Below the pieces are notes generated by a model that was not told the origin of the DNA, made no database searches, and saw nothing but the letters and a program-made list of their open reading frames with translations. A stretch of DNA of 64,000 nt, taken from positions 1,315,349 to 1,379,348 of the forward strand of contig NZ_CP013655.1 of the NCBI RefSeq assembly GCF_001465345.1, read 5' to 3'. The translations under genes and the position numbers were made by a program. Origin of the DNA: Enterococcus rotai. GTDB taxonomy: Bacteria; Bacillota; Bacilli; Lactobacillales; Enterococcaceae. Positions 39,325 through 48,314 of this stretch are shown in pieces; within the stretch, counting starts at the first letter, position 1, and every line of letters begins with the position of its first letter.

Positions 39325-39936
39325 ATGTACGAATATATCATTGGTAAGGTGACTTTTATCAGCCCTTATTATATTGTAGTCGAAACAAATGGCATTGGGT
39401 ATCAAATTTCTGTAGGCAATCCGTACCGCTATTCAGGCAAAACCGATCAGCAAGTTAAAATCTATGTGCATCAAGTTGTTCGCGAGGATGCTCATTTATT
39501 ATACGGCTTTGGTGATTTAGATGAAAAGCAACTCTTTTTAAAACTAATTAGCGTTTCAGGAATCGGACCTAAAAGCGGATTAGCAATCATGGCATCAGAA
39601 GATCATGGTGGTTTGATCAATGCAATCGAAAGTGAAGATGCTGCTTATTTAACCAAATTCCCTGGTGTAGGTAAAAAAACAGCGCAGCAAATGGTACTTG
39701 ACCTGAAAGGAAAATTAGGCGAACTGGAAACTTCAGAAGCAGCTGTTGAAGCAATGGCTAAAACACCAACGAACCAATCCGCTAATCAGTCGCTAACAGA
39801 AGCTTTAGAAGCATTGAGTGCATTAGGGTACAGTGATAAAGAAATCAAGCGCATCACACCGAAACTAGAAGAACTAGGCAACCTGCAAACAGACGAATAC
39901 TTACGCAATGCACTAAAATTCATGATGAAACGTTAA
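39325..39936 (+). CDS. ruvA: Holliday junction branch-migration protein RuvA
   Basis: A 203-residue RuvA with an N-terminal OB fold ([20 protein letters not shown]), tandem HhH motifs ([36 protein letters not shown]) and a C-terminal RuvB-binding domain ([19 protein letters not shown]). It holds the four-way junction for RuvB, encoded 12 bp downstream. AGAAAGGTG precedes the ATG. Confidence 0.97.
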   Translation: MYEYIIGKVTFISPYYIVVETNGIGYQISVGNPYRYSGKTDQQVKIYVHQVVREDAHLLYGFGDLDEKQLFLKLISVSGIGPKSGLAIMASEDHGGLINAIESEDAAYLTKFPGVGKKTAQQMVLDLKGKLGELETSEAAVEAMAKTPTNQSANQSLTEALEALSALGYSDKEIKRITPKLEELGNLQTDEYLRNALKFMMKR

Positions 39937-39948
39937 GGAGGAATGGCT

Positions 39949-40962
39949 ATGACAGAAGATGAAAGACTACTTTCCGCTGAAACAACAAGCGAGGGAGAAG
40001 AGTCCTTAGAAAAGTCACTACGTCCCCAATTTCTCGAACAATATATCGGTCAAGATAAAGTCAAACAGGAGCTTACGATCTATATCGAAGCTGCCCGCAA
40101 TCGGGAAGAAGCCCTAGATCACACTCTTTTGTATGGACCGCCTGGACTTGGTAAAACAACGATGGCAATGGTGATCGCCAATGAAATGCATGTTAATATT
40201 CGTACCACTAGCGGACCAGCCATTGAGCGTGCTGGAGATTTAGTCGCTATTTTAAATGAATTAGAGCCAGGAGATGTTTTATTTATCGACGAAATTCATC
40301 GTCTCCCTCGGGTAGTAGAAGAAATGCTTTATTCTGCAATGGAGGATTTCTATGTAGATATCATGGTAGGACAGGGGACAACAGCTCATCCTGTTCATTT
40401 TCCCTTGCCGCCTTTCACCTTGATTGGTGCAACCACTAGAGCGGGGATGTTATCAGCGCCACTGCGAGATCGTTTTGGGATTATTTCCCATATGGAATAT
40501 TATGAAACACAGGATCTGAAAGAAATCGTTTTGCGTTCTGCGGACATTTTTCAAACAGAAATCGTAGAAGAAGGCGCATTTGAGATCGCTCGCCGTTCTC
40601 GAGGTACCCCGCGAATCGCCAATCGTCTGTTAAAACGAGTACGTGATTTCGCCCAAGTTCAGTCGAATGGGACAATCGATCGAGGGATTGCCGATCAAGC
40701 ATTGACCTTATTACAGGTTGATCATCAAGGGCTAGATTACGTCGACCAAAAGTTATTAAAAACAATGATCGAATTATATGGTGGTGGTCCTGTTGGTTTG
40801 AGTACATTAGCTGTCAATATTAGTGAAGAGACTGAAACAGTAGAAGATATGTACGAGCCTTATTTGATCCAGAAAGGCTTTATCAAGCGAACGCCAAGGG
40901 GACGGATCGCAACAGCATTAGCCTATGAACATTTTGGTTATGAATCTTATTATCAAGAATAA
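39949..40962 (+). CDS. ruvB: Holliday junction helicase RuvB
   Basis: Of two ATGs 6 bp apart, the second lies 7 nt from AAGGAGG and the first only 1 nt, so the second is taken, giving 337 residues. An AAA+ motor with Walker [12 protein letters not shown], Walker [10 protein letters not shown], sensor [19 protein letters not shown] and a C-terminal winged helix ([18 protein letters not shown]). It drives branch migration with RuvA. Confidence 0.97.
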   Translation: MTEDERLLSAETTSEGEESLEKSLRPQFLEQYIGQDKVKQELTIYIEAARNREEALDHTLLYGPPGLGKTTMAMVIANEMHVNIRTTSGPAIERAGDLVAILNELEPGDVLFIDEIHRLPRVVEEMLYSAMEDFYVDIMVGQGTTAHPVHFPLPPFTLIGATTRAGMLSAPLRDRFGIISHMEYYETQDLKEIVLRSADIFQTEIVEEGAFEIARRSRGTPRIANRLLKRVRDFAQVQSNGTIDRGIADQALTLLQVDHQGLDYVDQKLLKTMIELYGGGPVGLSTLAVNISEETETVEDMYEPYLIQKGFIKRTPRGRIATALAYEHFGYESYYQE

Positions 40963-40973
40963 GAGACGAGAAT

Positions 40974-41010
40974 ACTCAAACTACAAATAACAAGTAGTTT
41001 GAGTGTTTTT
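40974..41010 (+). terminator. Terminator of ruvAB
   Basis: ACTCAAACTAC pairs with GTAGTTTGAGT followed by GTTTTT. Confidence 0.88.
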
Positions 41011-41065
41011 ATTTTCTAAGGACAAGGTTAGAGACATTGCATGGGCTGAAATGAGTTCAGGTAGG

Positions 41066-41953
41066 TTACTCATTTGCTCGATCGTTGATTGTTTGAAAGA
41101 AGGCTTCAAACTCGGCTGCAATATCTGCTTGGTCTATTATTTTTAAGGTATTCAACGCCCATAACACCTTTCTTTCTCCAGCTATACTGTCTTCCTGACA
41201 GATAGCAAATAATCCGCTGTAGTAGATGAAAACGATTCGGAAAAAACTGTTTGTGTATTCGCTGCTTAGCTGTTTTAACCAATCTAGTCCTTGTGAAATT
41301 TCAGCCCATTCTTGCATACGGAATAAAGTGGGGAGTATGTTTGTGAGTAATGAAGCATAGACGGGAATTGCACGATCATATGCTCGATAGTTAGGTAAGG
41401 ATTTTAGTAATTGTTTAAAAAAGAAAATTTGTTGTTCTTGGTTAAACATATCAGCATTGTTACTAAACAAGAGAATTTCTTGCAAGGTCCAGCTCTGTAC
41501 GTTCATTAGGTAATGTCCAATAATCTGAATATCTTCTGGATTCCCTTGCCAATGTTCAAAGTTTTTATAAGTTTCAAAATAGGTAAGGGACTGAATTCTT
41601 AAACGGAGTTCTGCCTGATGAACAAGGGTCAAGGTTGTAGGTGGAACGTGATGCAGGAGTAGTTGATACATTTTTTCTAGTGATTTGATATCATGGCGAT
41701 TGGCTGCATGGGAAAAATTGTTGATATAATCATTTTCTTCCTCCAGATGATAATCGTTATGAATATAAAAAAATTCATCAATATCTATCCTCAAACGATC
41801 TAAAATCTGCGTAAATAAGAAAAGTGAAATATCGTGTTTCCCTTGTTCGAATTCAATAGCATATGACTTAGTAATAATTTCAGTGTAGATTTCTTTTTGA
41901 CTATAGCCTTTATCTAAGCGTATTTTTCGAATAGTAAGTCCATAATTTTTCAT
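41066..41953 (-). CDS. Rgg-like regulator, divergent from a CPBP protease
   Basis: A 295-residue protein with an XRE HTH (TIRKIRLDKGYSQKEIYTE to YAIEFEQGKHDISLFLFTQI) and a long helical C-terminus of the Rgg/GadR/MutR kind. Such proteins usually sense a short peptide. No hydrophobic peptide ORF with a ribosome site could be found in the 222-bp divergent region. The neighbouring CPBP protease gene is a plausible target or peptide-processing partner. Confidence 0.83.
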   Translation of the reverse strand: MKNYGLTIRKIRLDKGYSQKEIYTEIITKSYAIEFEQGKHDISLFLFTQILDRLRIDIDEFFYIHNDYHLEEENDYINNFSHAANRHDIKSLEKMYQLLLHHVPPTTLTLVHQAELRLRIQSLTYFETYKNFEHWQGNPEDIQIIGHYLMNVQSWTLQEILLFSNNADMFNQEQQIFFFKQLLKSLPNYRAYDRAIPVYASLLTNILPTLFRMQEWAEISQGLDWLKQLSSEYTNSFFRIVFIYYSGLFAICQEDSIAGERKVLWALNTLKIIDQADIAAEFEAFFQTINDRANE

Positions 41954-42175
41954 CTGTCAATGACCTCCCAAGCTTAGTGTAGCTTTTTTTTCTATAAAAA
42001 GTCAAAAGGTTGTGTCTGTTTAGGTCCTATATATAAGACTAAAACAATGGTTAGAAGAAAAAATGGTTATTATCTAAACAGAAGAAATGAATGGCATATA
42101 AACTAGGCGGATTATTTGTTTGCACTAAAGATAGAAATTATACTAAAAGAAAATAACCTTAAGGGTGTGGAAAAA

Positions 42176-42853
42176 ATGCAAGAATTATTTGATAAAAAAG
42201 TAAAACTAGTTCCAGCAATTGTTTCATTAGTATTATTAGGAGGTGCGTTTTACTCCTTATTGCATACAACATTTATATTAAATTTTTGTATTATTCTCGT
42301 TGCGGGATTAATTGGAATGTACTTGATGTATGGTGTGGATGGAATCAAAAAGCTTTATTCTCCGCTTAAAAAAGGCTCAGTAAAAATTATATTGATTGCG
42401 TATGTGTTAAGTTGGGTAACAGCTCTTTTAGCGAAGTTTTTAGCTGGGGTGATTGGACAACCAACTGCTGATAATCCAATCGTAAGTCAGTTCAGTCATG
42501 GAGTAGTACCGGCCCTTACATTATTAGGGAAAACATTGTTTATGCTTGCAGGTGAGGAAATCATTACCACGATTCCGCTGATCCTATTGATTCATTTAGC
42601 ACTGAATTATAACGTTGAACGTAAAACAGCAATTATTGGCTCTGTTATCTTAACAAGTCTCATGTTTGGTTCGTTACATTTATCAACGTATGATTGGAAT
42701 TGGTTCCAATGTTTGGTCGTGATTGGCTTGACTCGCATTCCATTTACGTGGGCGACATTAAAAACAAATTCAATATGGGCTGGTACAATCATTCATATTG
42801 CTTTTGATTGGCTGATTTTTATAGGCGTGATGCTCTCTACTCTAGCACACTAA
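42176..42853 (+). CDS. CPBP (CAAX/Abi-type) intramembrane protease with variant first motif
   Basis: Start at the ATG after AAGGGTGTGGAAAAA; the longer frame begins at a non-ATG codon without a ribosome site. A 225-residue protein with about six membrane helices. CPBP motifs: GEEIITTIPL (the usual EExxxR has Pro in place of Arg), FGSLHLSTYDW (motif 2 His) and GTIIHIAFDWL (motif 3 His and Asp). The catalytic Glu-Glu and His residues are kept. Family members cleave membrane peptides or confer bacteriocin immunity. It is divergent from the Rgg-like gene. Confidence 0.85.
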   Translation: MQELFDKKVKLVPAIVSLVLLGGAFYSLLHTTFILNFCIILVAGLIGMYLMYGVDGIKKLYSPLKKGSVKIILIAYVLSWVTALLAKFLAGVIGQPTADNPIVSQFSHGVVPALTLLGKTLFMLAGEEIITTIPLILLIHLALNYNVERKTAIIGSVILTSLMFGSLHLSTYDWNWFQCLVVIGLTRIPFTWATLKTNSIWAGTIIHIAFDWLIFIGVMLSTLAH

Positions 42854-42884
42854 AATAAAAATCTTACTATATTTAAAAAGCAGT

Positions 42885-42927
42885 GTTATAGCTATACCAT
42901 TATGAGGTATGGCTATAACATTTTTTT
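42885..42927 (+). terminator. Terminator after the CPBP gene
   Basis: GTTATAGCTATACC pairs with GGTATGGCTATAAC (one G-T pair), followed by a T run. Confidence 0.9.
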
Positions 42928-43073
42928 GTTATGCATGCAAATCATATCCTTTTTTTTATGAGAAGTGAGTATTTGATTAGAAAAAAAATCGTATCATTTG
43001 CACAAAATATTTTAAGCTCTTATAGTTGATAGTGTACCAATTAGTGAAAATAATAAACGAAAGGATGGAAATT

Positions 43074-44132
43074 ATGGAAAAGAATACGAGAAAAAAAGGA
43101 TTTGTATCATACCTAACAACACAGGATGAAGCAGGGGTAAATATCTCTTGGGGGGCAATTATAGCAGGATTAGTTTCCTTCTTTGCGATTTTCTTTACCT
43201 TAAGTTTGATTGGTTCAGCAATTGGTTTTGGGATGGTTAAACCAACATCGGATAATCCGTTAGATGGTGTTGGAATGGGACTTATTATTTGGACAGTGGT
43301 GACATTTGTTCTTTCATTATTTTGTAGTGGATTTATTGCAGGGGTAGCAGCACGCAGAGTAGGCTTAGTTCATGGTTTTCTAACATGGGCAACAAGTGTC
43401 TTGGTATTATTGGCTATCCTATCTTATACAGCAATCGGAGCATTTTCAGCGATCGGTTCTCTATTTGGGAATATCGCTTCAGCAACCGGCAGCACTGTGG
43501 AAACTGTAGCTTCAGGCACATCTGATGCGATCAGCAAAGGGTTTGATAAAGTGACTGACAATGTTCAATCAGTGGATACAACAGAATTACAGGGACAAGT
43601 CAAAAAAGTTTTATCTGACACTGATGTGAAGGAATTACAACCTGACTATTTGAAAGATCAAATGAAAGAAGCAACTGACGAAATCACAGATGCTGGAAAA
43701 GAAATCATTAAAAATCCAGACAACTCAGATAAAATCTTCAAAGACACTGCAGATTCTTTAGAAGCCAAAGCGAAAAAAATCGGTGACTCAATCGATCGTC
43801 CTGCAATCGCGAATGCAGTAGCAAAAAATACAGATTTATCACAAGAAGAAGCACAACAAGCAACAGATAACATTTACAATGAATTACAAAAAGCATCGAA
43901 AGAAACACAAACACAAATCGAAAATGCTAAAACAAGTCTGGAAGATGCTAAAGAAGACTTAGATAAAAATATTAAAGAAGCAAGACAAACAGCAGAAGAC
44001 GCTTCAAATACTGTCTCTAAAGCTTCTATCTGGGGCTTTATAGCGATGGTTCTGGGTATGGTTATTACATCTCTAGCAGGTTTATGGGGTTCTAACTTAG
44101 TGAAAGATCCTGTGACTGAAAGTAAATTGTAA
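43074..44132 (+). CDS. Membrane protein with long amphipathic helical domain
   Basis: Start at the ATG after GAAAGGATGGAAATT, giving 352 residues. Three N-terminal helices carry the pattern SWGAIIAGLVSFFAIFFTLS, GSAIGFG and SGFIAGVAARR, seen in a widespread uncharacterised membrane family. About 190 residues of Lys/Glu/Asp-rich helix follow (likely coiled coil: KASKETQTQIENAKTSLEDA), then a final membrane helix (WGFIAMVLGMVITSLAGLWG). The charged part should form a long loop outside or along the membrane. Function unknown; stress or envelope role only a guess. It is monocistronic. Confidence 0.8.
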   Translation: MEKNTRKKGFVSYLTTQDEAGVNISWGAIIAGLVSFFAIFFTLSLIGSAIGFGMVKPTSDNPLDGVGMGLIIWTVVTFVLSLFCSGFIAGVAARRVGLVHGFLTWATSVLVLLAILSYTAIGAFSAIGSLFGNIASATGSTVETVASGTSDAISKGFDKVTDNVQSVDTTELQGQVKKVLSDTDVKELQPDYLKDQMKEATDEITDAGKEIIKNPDNSDKIFKDTADSLEAKAKKIGDSIDRPAIANAVAKNTDLSQEEAQQATDNIYNELQKASKETQTQIENAKTSLEDAKEDLDKNIKEARQTAEDASNTVSKASIWGFIAMVLGMVITSLAGLWGSNLVKDPVTESKL

Positions 44133-44172
44133 GAAACTATAACTTGAAATTTCCGAAATTAATCAGAAACGA

Positions 44173-44204
44173 AAAAAGGTGTAGCCGATGCTGCACCTTT
44201 TTAT
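44173..44204 (+). terminator. Terminator
   Basis: AAAAAGGTG(T)AG pairs with CT(G)CACCTTTTT. Apart from this and the promoter described next, the 304 bp between 44133 and 44436 hold nothing else that I can recognise. Confidence 0.75.
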
Positions 44205-44360
44205 ATTCTTAATAAAGTAAGAAATAAAAATATTTTTTTAACTTTTTTGCCTCTCAAAAATTAACATAAAATTCAAATAATACAGAAGACCATTATCCTA
44301 GACGGACTAATTTGTCATTATTATTATTTTCTGACCACATAATCCAGCATTCCACAAAAA

Positions 44361-44404
44361 ATCCAGACTAAGTACAAATAGAATCCAGGACACTTTGTTA
44401 AGCT
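44361..44404 (+). promoter_or_regulatory. ATCCA-repeat promoter A (exporter operon)
   Basis: ATCCA at 44361 and again at 44383, exactly 22 bp apart, with the second copy ending 11 nt before the -10-like TAAGCT (44399-44404). A third ATCCA occurs at 44342. The shared internal run ACAAATAGA is also found at promoter B. The layout is typical of an OmpR-type activator site overlapping the -35 region. Confidence 0.7.
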
Positions 44405-44436
44405 ATTAACATCAAATAGCCAGTGGAGGAAAGATC

Positions 44437-45639
44437 ATGAAAAGCAAGAAAGTAAAAATAGGAGTAACAATCGTGACAATAGCAATTATTTTAGGAAGTG
44501 CATATTTTTTATTAAAAGAGGACAATAAAAAAAGTGATGCAGAAACCTCAGTACCAGTAGTATCAAAGACAGTCAAAAATGCCATGAAGAGTTCCCAAAA
44601 AGGAGCCGATGCTATATTAGCAGGAACAGTGATTCCTAATTCTAAAAGTAAAATAAAATTAGATGGAACAAGAGGCATCGTAACCGAACTCCATGTAAAT
44701 GAAGGGGATACAGTAACTAATGGACAAAACTTATTTTCCTATTACAGTATAGACAATGAAACAGAATTGAAAGATGCCGAGCTTAGCGCAACAAATCAAG
44801 TAAACTCGGTAGCTCAAAAAAGAGAAGCGGCCAATTTAAAATGGGACGAATACAATAAGAAAAAAGCCAATGCTAAAAAAGAAGAAACAAAAGAAGAAGA
44901 GCTAAATACATCTTATATGGAGGCATCTAACGCAGAAGCAGAAGTAGCTAGCGCGCAAATAGAAGCAGACAAGGCGCAATTATTAGTTGATAAAGCACGA
45001 GAAAAAGTATCTCAAAACACAGTAACAGCTCAATTTGACGGTGTAATAAAATCAATCGACAAAGATCAAATGAATAAACCAGCAGTGGAAGGTAGTGAAA
45101 CGCCATTTATGGAAGTCGTTGATTCTTCTGTGCAGTATGTTGAAGGAAAAGTAGATGAGTTTAACAAGGATAAATTTTCTGTTGAACAAACGGTACAAAT
45201 TTTTGATAGAAATGATAATAGTAAGCTTTGGACAGGTAAAATTACCAAAGTAGGAAATTTAACAACTGAGGATGACGATAAAAAGAAAGACGATGAAAAT
45301 CAAAATGCATCTAAATATCCGTTCAAAGTATTAGTTGATAAATCAGAAACTCCTCCATCTATTGGTCAGCATGTCTATGTTAAACTAGCGCCAAAAGAGC
45401 CAGAAGCTGGAAAAATTGCATTACCTAAAGGCTATCTGATGAAAGAGAAAAACAAGACCTTTGTTTGGAAAGCTAAAAACAACAAATTAGAAAAAACAAC
45501 GGTAGAATTGGGTGAAGAAAACGCGGAAGACGGAACTGTAGAAATCAAATCAGGTCTAACAGAAACCGATTCTATAGTCTATCCAGCTCCTGAATTAAAA
45601 GAGGGGATGGAGGTTAAACAAGATGCTCAACCTAAGTGA
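44437..45639 (+). CDS. MacA/HlyD-like membrane fusion protein of an ABC exporter
   Basis: A 400-residue protein with an N-terminal membrane anchor (about 7-25) and a biotinyl-lipoyl-like half (DGTRGIVTELHVNEGDTVTN). A long Lys/Glu/Ala coiled coil follows (about 105-190), then the second lipoyl half (VTAQFDGVIKSIDKDQ) and beta-barrel regions (KVLVDKSETPPSIGQHVYVK). It couples the ABC transporter encoded next to the extracellular side; in Gram-positives such systems export antimicrobial peptides or sense them. It overlaps the ATPase gene by 17 bp. Confidence 0.9.
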   Translation: MKSKKVKIGVTIVTIAIILGSAYFLLKEDNKKSDAETSVPVVSKTVKNAMKSSQKGADAILAGTVIPNSKSKIKLDGTRGIVTELHVNEGDTVTNGQNLFSYYSIDNETELKDAELSATNQVNSVAQKREAANLKWDEYNKKKANAKKEETKEEELNTSYMEASNAEAEVASAQIEADKAQLLVDKAREKVSQNTVTAQFDGVIKSIDKDQMNKPAVEGSETPFMEVVDSSVQYVEGKVDEFNKDKFSVEQTVQIFDRNDNSKLWTGKITKVGNLTTEDDDKKKDDENQNASKYPFKVLVDKSETPPSIGQHVYVKLAPKEPEAGKIALPKGYLMKEKNKTFVWKAKNNKLEKTTVELGEENAEDGTVEIKSGLTETDSIVYPAPELKEGMEVKQDAQPK

Positions 45640-46312
45640 TATTCGTAAATCATATTGGCAAGGTTCAGAAGAAGTAGAAATTCTTAAAGGAATTGACCTG
45701 ACTATTTCAAAAGGAGAGTATGTTTCCATTATGGGCCCATCTGGTTCAGGGAAATCTACGTTGATGAACATTATCGGGTGTTTAGACAAGCCTACAAAGG
45801 GAATTTATCGTTTAAATGATCGAAATGTAGGAGAAATGAAAGATTATCAATTAGCAGATTTGAGAAATGAAACAATCGGTTTTGTTTTTCAAAACTTTAA
45901 CCTAATGCCAAAATTAACTGCAGTACAAAATGTCGAATTGCCTTTGATCTATTCTAAAGTGGATCGTTCGACACGTCGAAAGCGAGCATTAGAAGCCCTG
46001 AAAAAAGTAGGATTGGAAGATAGAGTATCTTTTAAACCCTCTGAATTATCAGGGGGACAAAAACAAAGAGTGGCTGTAGCGAGAGCTTTAGTCACAGATG
46101 CGGCTTTTCTATTGGCAGACGAGCCAACAGGTGCATTAGATACGCAGAACAGTGAGCAAATAATGGATTTATTTTCAGAATTAAATAATGAAGGGAAAAC
46201 GATTATCGTCATTACGCATGAACAAGAAGTTGCAGATTATACGAAAAGAAAAATTTTCCTAAGAGATGGTTATATAACGAAAGATGAGGTGGAGGAGAGA
46301 ACGTATGCTTGA
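45623..46312 (+). CDS. ABC transporter ATP-binding protein, MacB/LolD type
   Basis: A 229-residue ATPase with Walker A GPSGSGKSTLMN, Q-loop FVFQNFNLMP, signature LSGGQKQRVAVARAL, Walker B FLLADEPTGALD and H-switch VITHEQEV. It powers the permease encoded next (8-bp overlap) together with the upstream fusion protein, making a tripartite MacAB-like exporter. Confidence 0.95.
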   Translation: MLNLSDIRKSYWQGSEEVEILKGIDLTISKGEYVSIMGPSGSGKSTLMNIIGCLDKPTKGIYRLNDRNVGEMKDYQLADLRNETIGFVFQNFNLMPKLTAVQNVELPLIYSKVDRSTRRKRALEALKKVGLEDRVSFKPSELSGGQKQRVAVARALVTDAAFLLADEPTGALDTQNSEQIMDLFSELNNEGKTIIVITHEQEVADYTKRKIFLRDGYITKDEVEERTYA

Positions 46313-47537
46313 AAATATTATATTATCCTTACAATCAATTTGGGCTCACAAGCTGCGCTCCATTTTGACAATGCTGGGAGTTATTATCGGGATTGCTGCA
46401 ATCATTGCCATTTTTAGTATCATTGAAGGGAATACGGCAAATATGAAAAGACAATTTGTCGGCGGCAACAATAATACAATCGAAGTAGAATATGGCAAAA
46501 AAAGTCGGTTTAATGGCTCAGGATCAAGTGAAGGTTCAAATGAAAAAAAACCAACCTATGTGCCCATATTGTCTCAAGAACAAATGAATAACATAAAAGA
46601 GCAAACTGGGATTAAAAACATTGCACCACTCTATCAAAAAAACACAAAAATTTATCAAGGTCAGAAAAGTTCAAACAGTATGATAACCGCAACTACACAA
46701 AATTACTTTGAAATGAATAAGAAAAAAGTAGTGGAAGGCCGATTATTTACAGAAGTTGATTATACAGGAAGTCAACAATCTATTATAATGAATAAAAAAG
46801 CGTATGATGCTAATTTTCCTAAAGGGAAAGGTGTTGGCAAATACGTAGAAATAAATGGTTATCCGTTTCAAGTGATTGGTGTCTACGAAGATGAACTAGT
46901 TGAAGGGGATATGAGTATGGACTTTGGTGGACAGAATGAATCTATTGTTCCCCTTAGCCAATGGGACAAGATTACAAGTGAATTAAATCCCGAACCCAAA
47001 ATAATATTTCAGACAGAAACAACCGATCAATTGAAAACTAAGTCTCCAGGAGTTGCTAGCTTATTAAATACATTAGTCCCGGAGTCTGGCTACGTATTTG
47101 GTGTTAAAGATGCTGAAAATATGCAAAAACAATTGGAGCAAATAAACCGCTCTAACTTCCTGCTACTAGCAGGTATTGCTAGTATATCTTTAGTAGTTGG
47201 AGGCATTGGTGTGATGAATATTATGCTTGTTTCTGTCACGGAACGTACTAGAGAAATTGGTGTAAAAAAAGCATTAGGAGCGAGAAGAAAAGTCATTCTA
47301 GAACAATTTTTAGTCGAGTCTGTCACTCTGACGATTTTTGGTGGAATATTAGGAATTATTGTAGGTGTAATAATTGGTAAAGTAGTTACATCCATCTTGT
47401 ACTATCCTTTTATAGTATCAATCGTATCTGTTGTAGGAAGCATTGGTTTTTGTTCGCTTATCGGAATTATTTTCGGACTAATGCCTGCTGTTAAAGCATC
47501 AAAATTAGATCCGATCGAAGCGCTTAGGTATGAGTAA
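46305..47537 (+). CDS. ABC transporter permease, MacB/FtsX type
   Basis: Start at the ATG after GGAGGAGAG, overlapping the ATPase stop. 410 residues: membrane helix 1 (about 20-42), a large extracellular MacB-type domain (about 50-275), and three C-terminal helices with the conserved loop SVTERTREIGVKKALGARRK. It ends PAVKASKLDPIEALRYE, the typical FtsX-family end. Last gene of the exporter operon. Confidence 0.94.
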   Translation: MLENIILSLQSIWAHKLRSILTMLGVIIGIAAIIAIFSIIEGNTANMKRQFVGGNNNTIEVEYGKKSRFNGSGSSEGSNEKKPTYVPILSQEQMNNIKEQTGIKNIAPLYQKNTKIYQGQKSSNSMITATTQNYFEMNKKKVVEGRLFTEVDYTGSQQSIIMNKKAYDANFPKGKGVGKYVEINGYPFQVIGVYEDELVEGDMSMDFGGQNESIVPLSQWDKITSELNPEPKIIFQTETTDQLKTKSPGVASLLNTLVPESGYVFGVKDAENMQKQLEQINRSNFLLLAGIASISLVVGGIGVMNIMLVSVTERTREIGVKKALGARRKVILEQFLVESVTLTIFGGILGIIVGVIIGKVVTSILYYPFIVSIVSVVGSIGFCSLIGIIFGLMPAVKASKLDPIEALRYE

Positions 47538-47553
47538 TATATTGAATAACTGA

Positions 47554-47594
47554 AAACTATAGTTGACAGAGTGCTGACTGTTCGACTATAGTTT
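47554..47594 (+). promoter_or_regulatory. Promoter inside a 10-bp inverted repeat (two-component operon)
   Basis: TTGACA (47563-47568), 18 nt, TATAGT (47587-47592). The inverted repeat AAACTATAGT (47554-47563) / ACTATAGTTT (47585-47594) frames the promoter, touching the -35 and covering the -10. It could act as an operator or fold as the exporter operon's hairpin terminator. Confidence 0.65.
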
Positions 47595-47639
47595 CTCTGT
47601 GTATTATAATCAAATCATTTATTGAAGGAGAAAAGTAGC

Positions 47640-48314
47640 ATGAAGCCAAGAATACTAGTAGTTGAAGACGATACAATGACCAATCAAGTGATTTGTGATT
47701 TTTTAGAAGAGAAAGACTATGATGTGCTTTCAGCTTTAGATGGTGAGGAAGCATGGGGAATATTCGAAAATGAAATGTTAGATTTGATACTTCTTGACAT
47801 TATGTTGCCGACGATCAGTGGATTAGAATTGCTTGAAAGGATCAGAAAGACATCGGATGTGCCGATTATTATGTTGACTGCAATTGATCAAGAACATACA
47901 CAACTGATCAGCTTCAAGCAAAAAGTCGACGATTATGTGATAAAACCATTTTCACCAACAATATTAGTGAAAAGAGTACAAGCCGTTTTAAGAAGGGCGG
48001 AGCAACCCACAGCGACAGAGAAAAAAGAAGATTCTTATGGGGATGTTCGCATAAATTTCGACTCATCTATGGTATTTTTAGAGAATGAACGAGTAGCTTT
48101 AACAAGAATAGAGTATCAAATTGTAGAGTATCTAGCCAAAAATAAAGGACGTGTGGTGACTCGAGAACAGTTGATTGAAGCGGTTTGGGGATACGAGTTT
48201 ACGGCTAATGATCGAGTTATTGATAGTCATATGAAAAATATTAGAAAAAAAATTCCAGGTCTGAATATTGAAACTATCAAAGGAATAGGGTACATGTTAG
48301 AGGTAGAAAAATGA
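47640..48314 (+). CDS. OmpR-family response regulator
   Basis: Start at the ATG after GAAGGAG, giving 224 residues. Receiver with acidic pair E9/D10, phospho-acceptor D53 in ILLDIMLP, Thr in MLTAID and Lys in DYVIKPFSP. Winged-helix DNA-binding C-terminus (ALTRIEYQIVEYLAKNKGRV to ETIKGIGYML). It is the obvious candidate to bind the ATCCA repeats at the exporter and lipoprotein promoters. Its stop overlaps the kinase start (ATGA). Confidence 0.95.
   Translation: MKPRILVVEDDTMTNQVICDFLEEKDYDVLSALDGEEAWGIFENEMLDLILLDIMLPTISGLELLERIRKTSDVPIIMLTAIDQEHTQLISFKQKVDDYVIKPFSPTILVKRVQAVLRRAEQPTATEKKEDSYGDVRINFDSSMVFLENERVALTRIEYQIVEYLAKNKGRVVTREQLIEAVWGYEFTANDRVIDSHMKNIRKKIPGLNIETIKGIGYMLEVEK

Noticed and set aside
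42048..42107. 19-codon ORF between the Rgg-like and CPBP genes as a pheromone gene
   Set aside because: It has no ribosome site and a basic, non-hydrophobic product.
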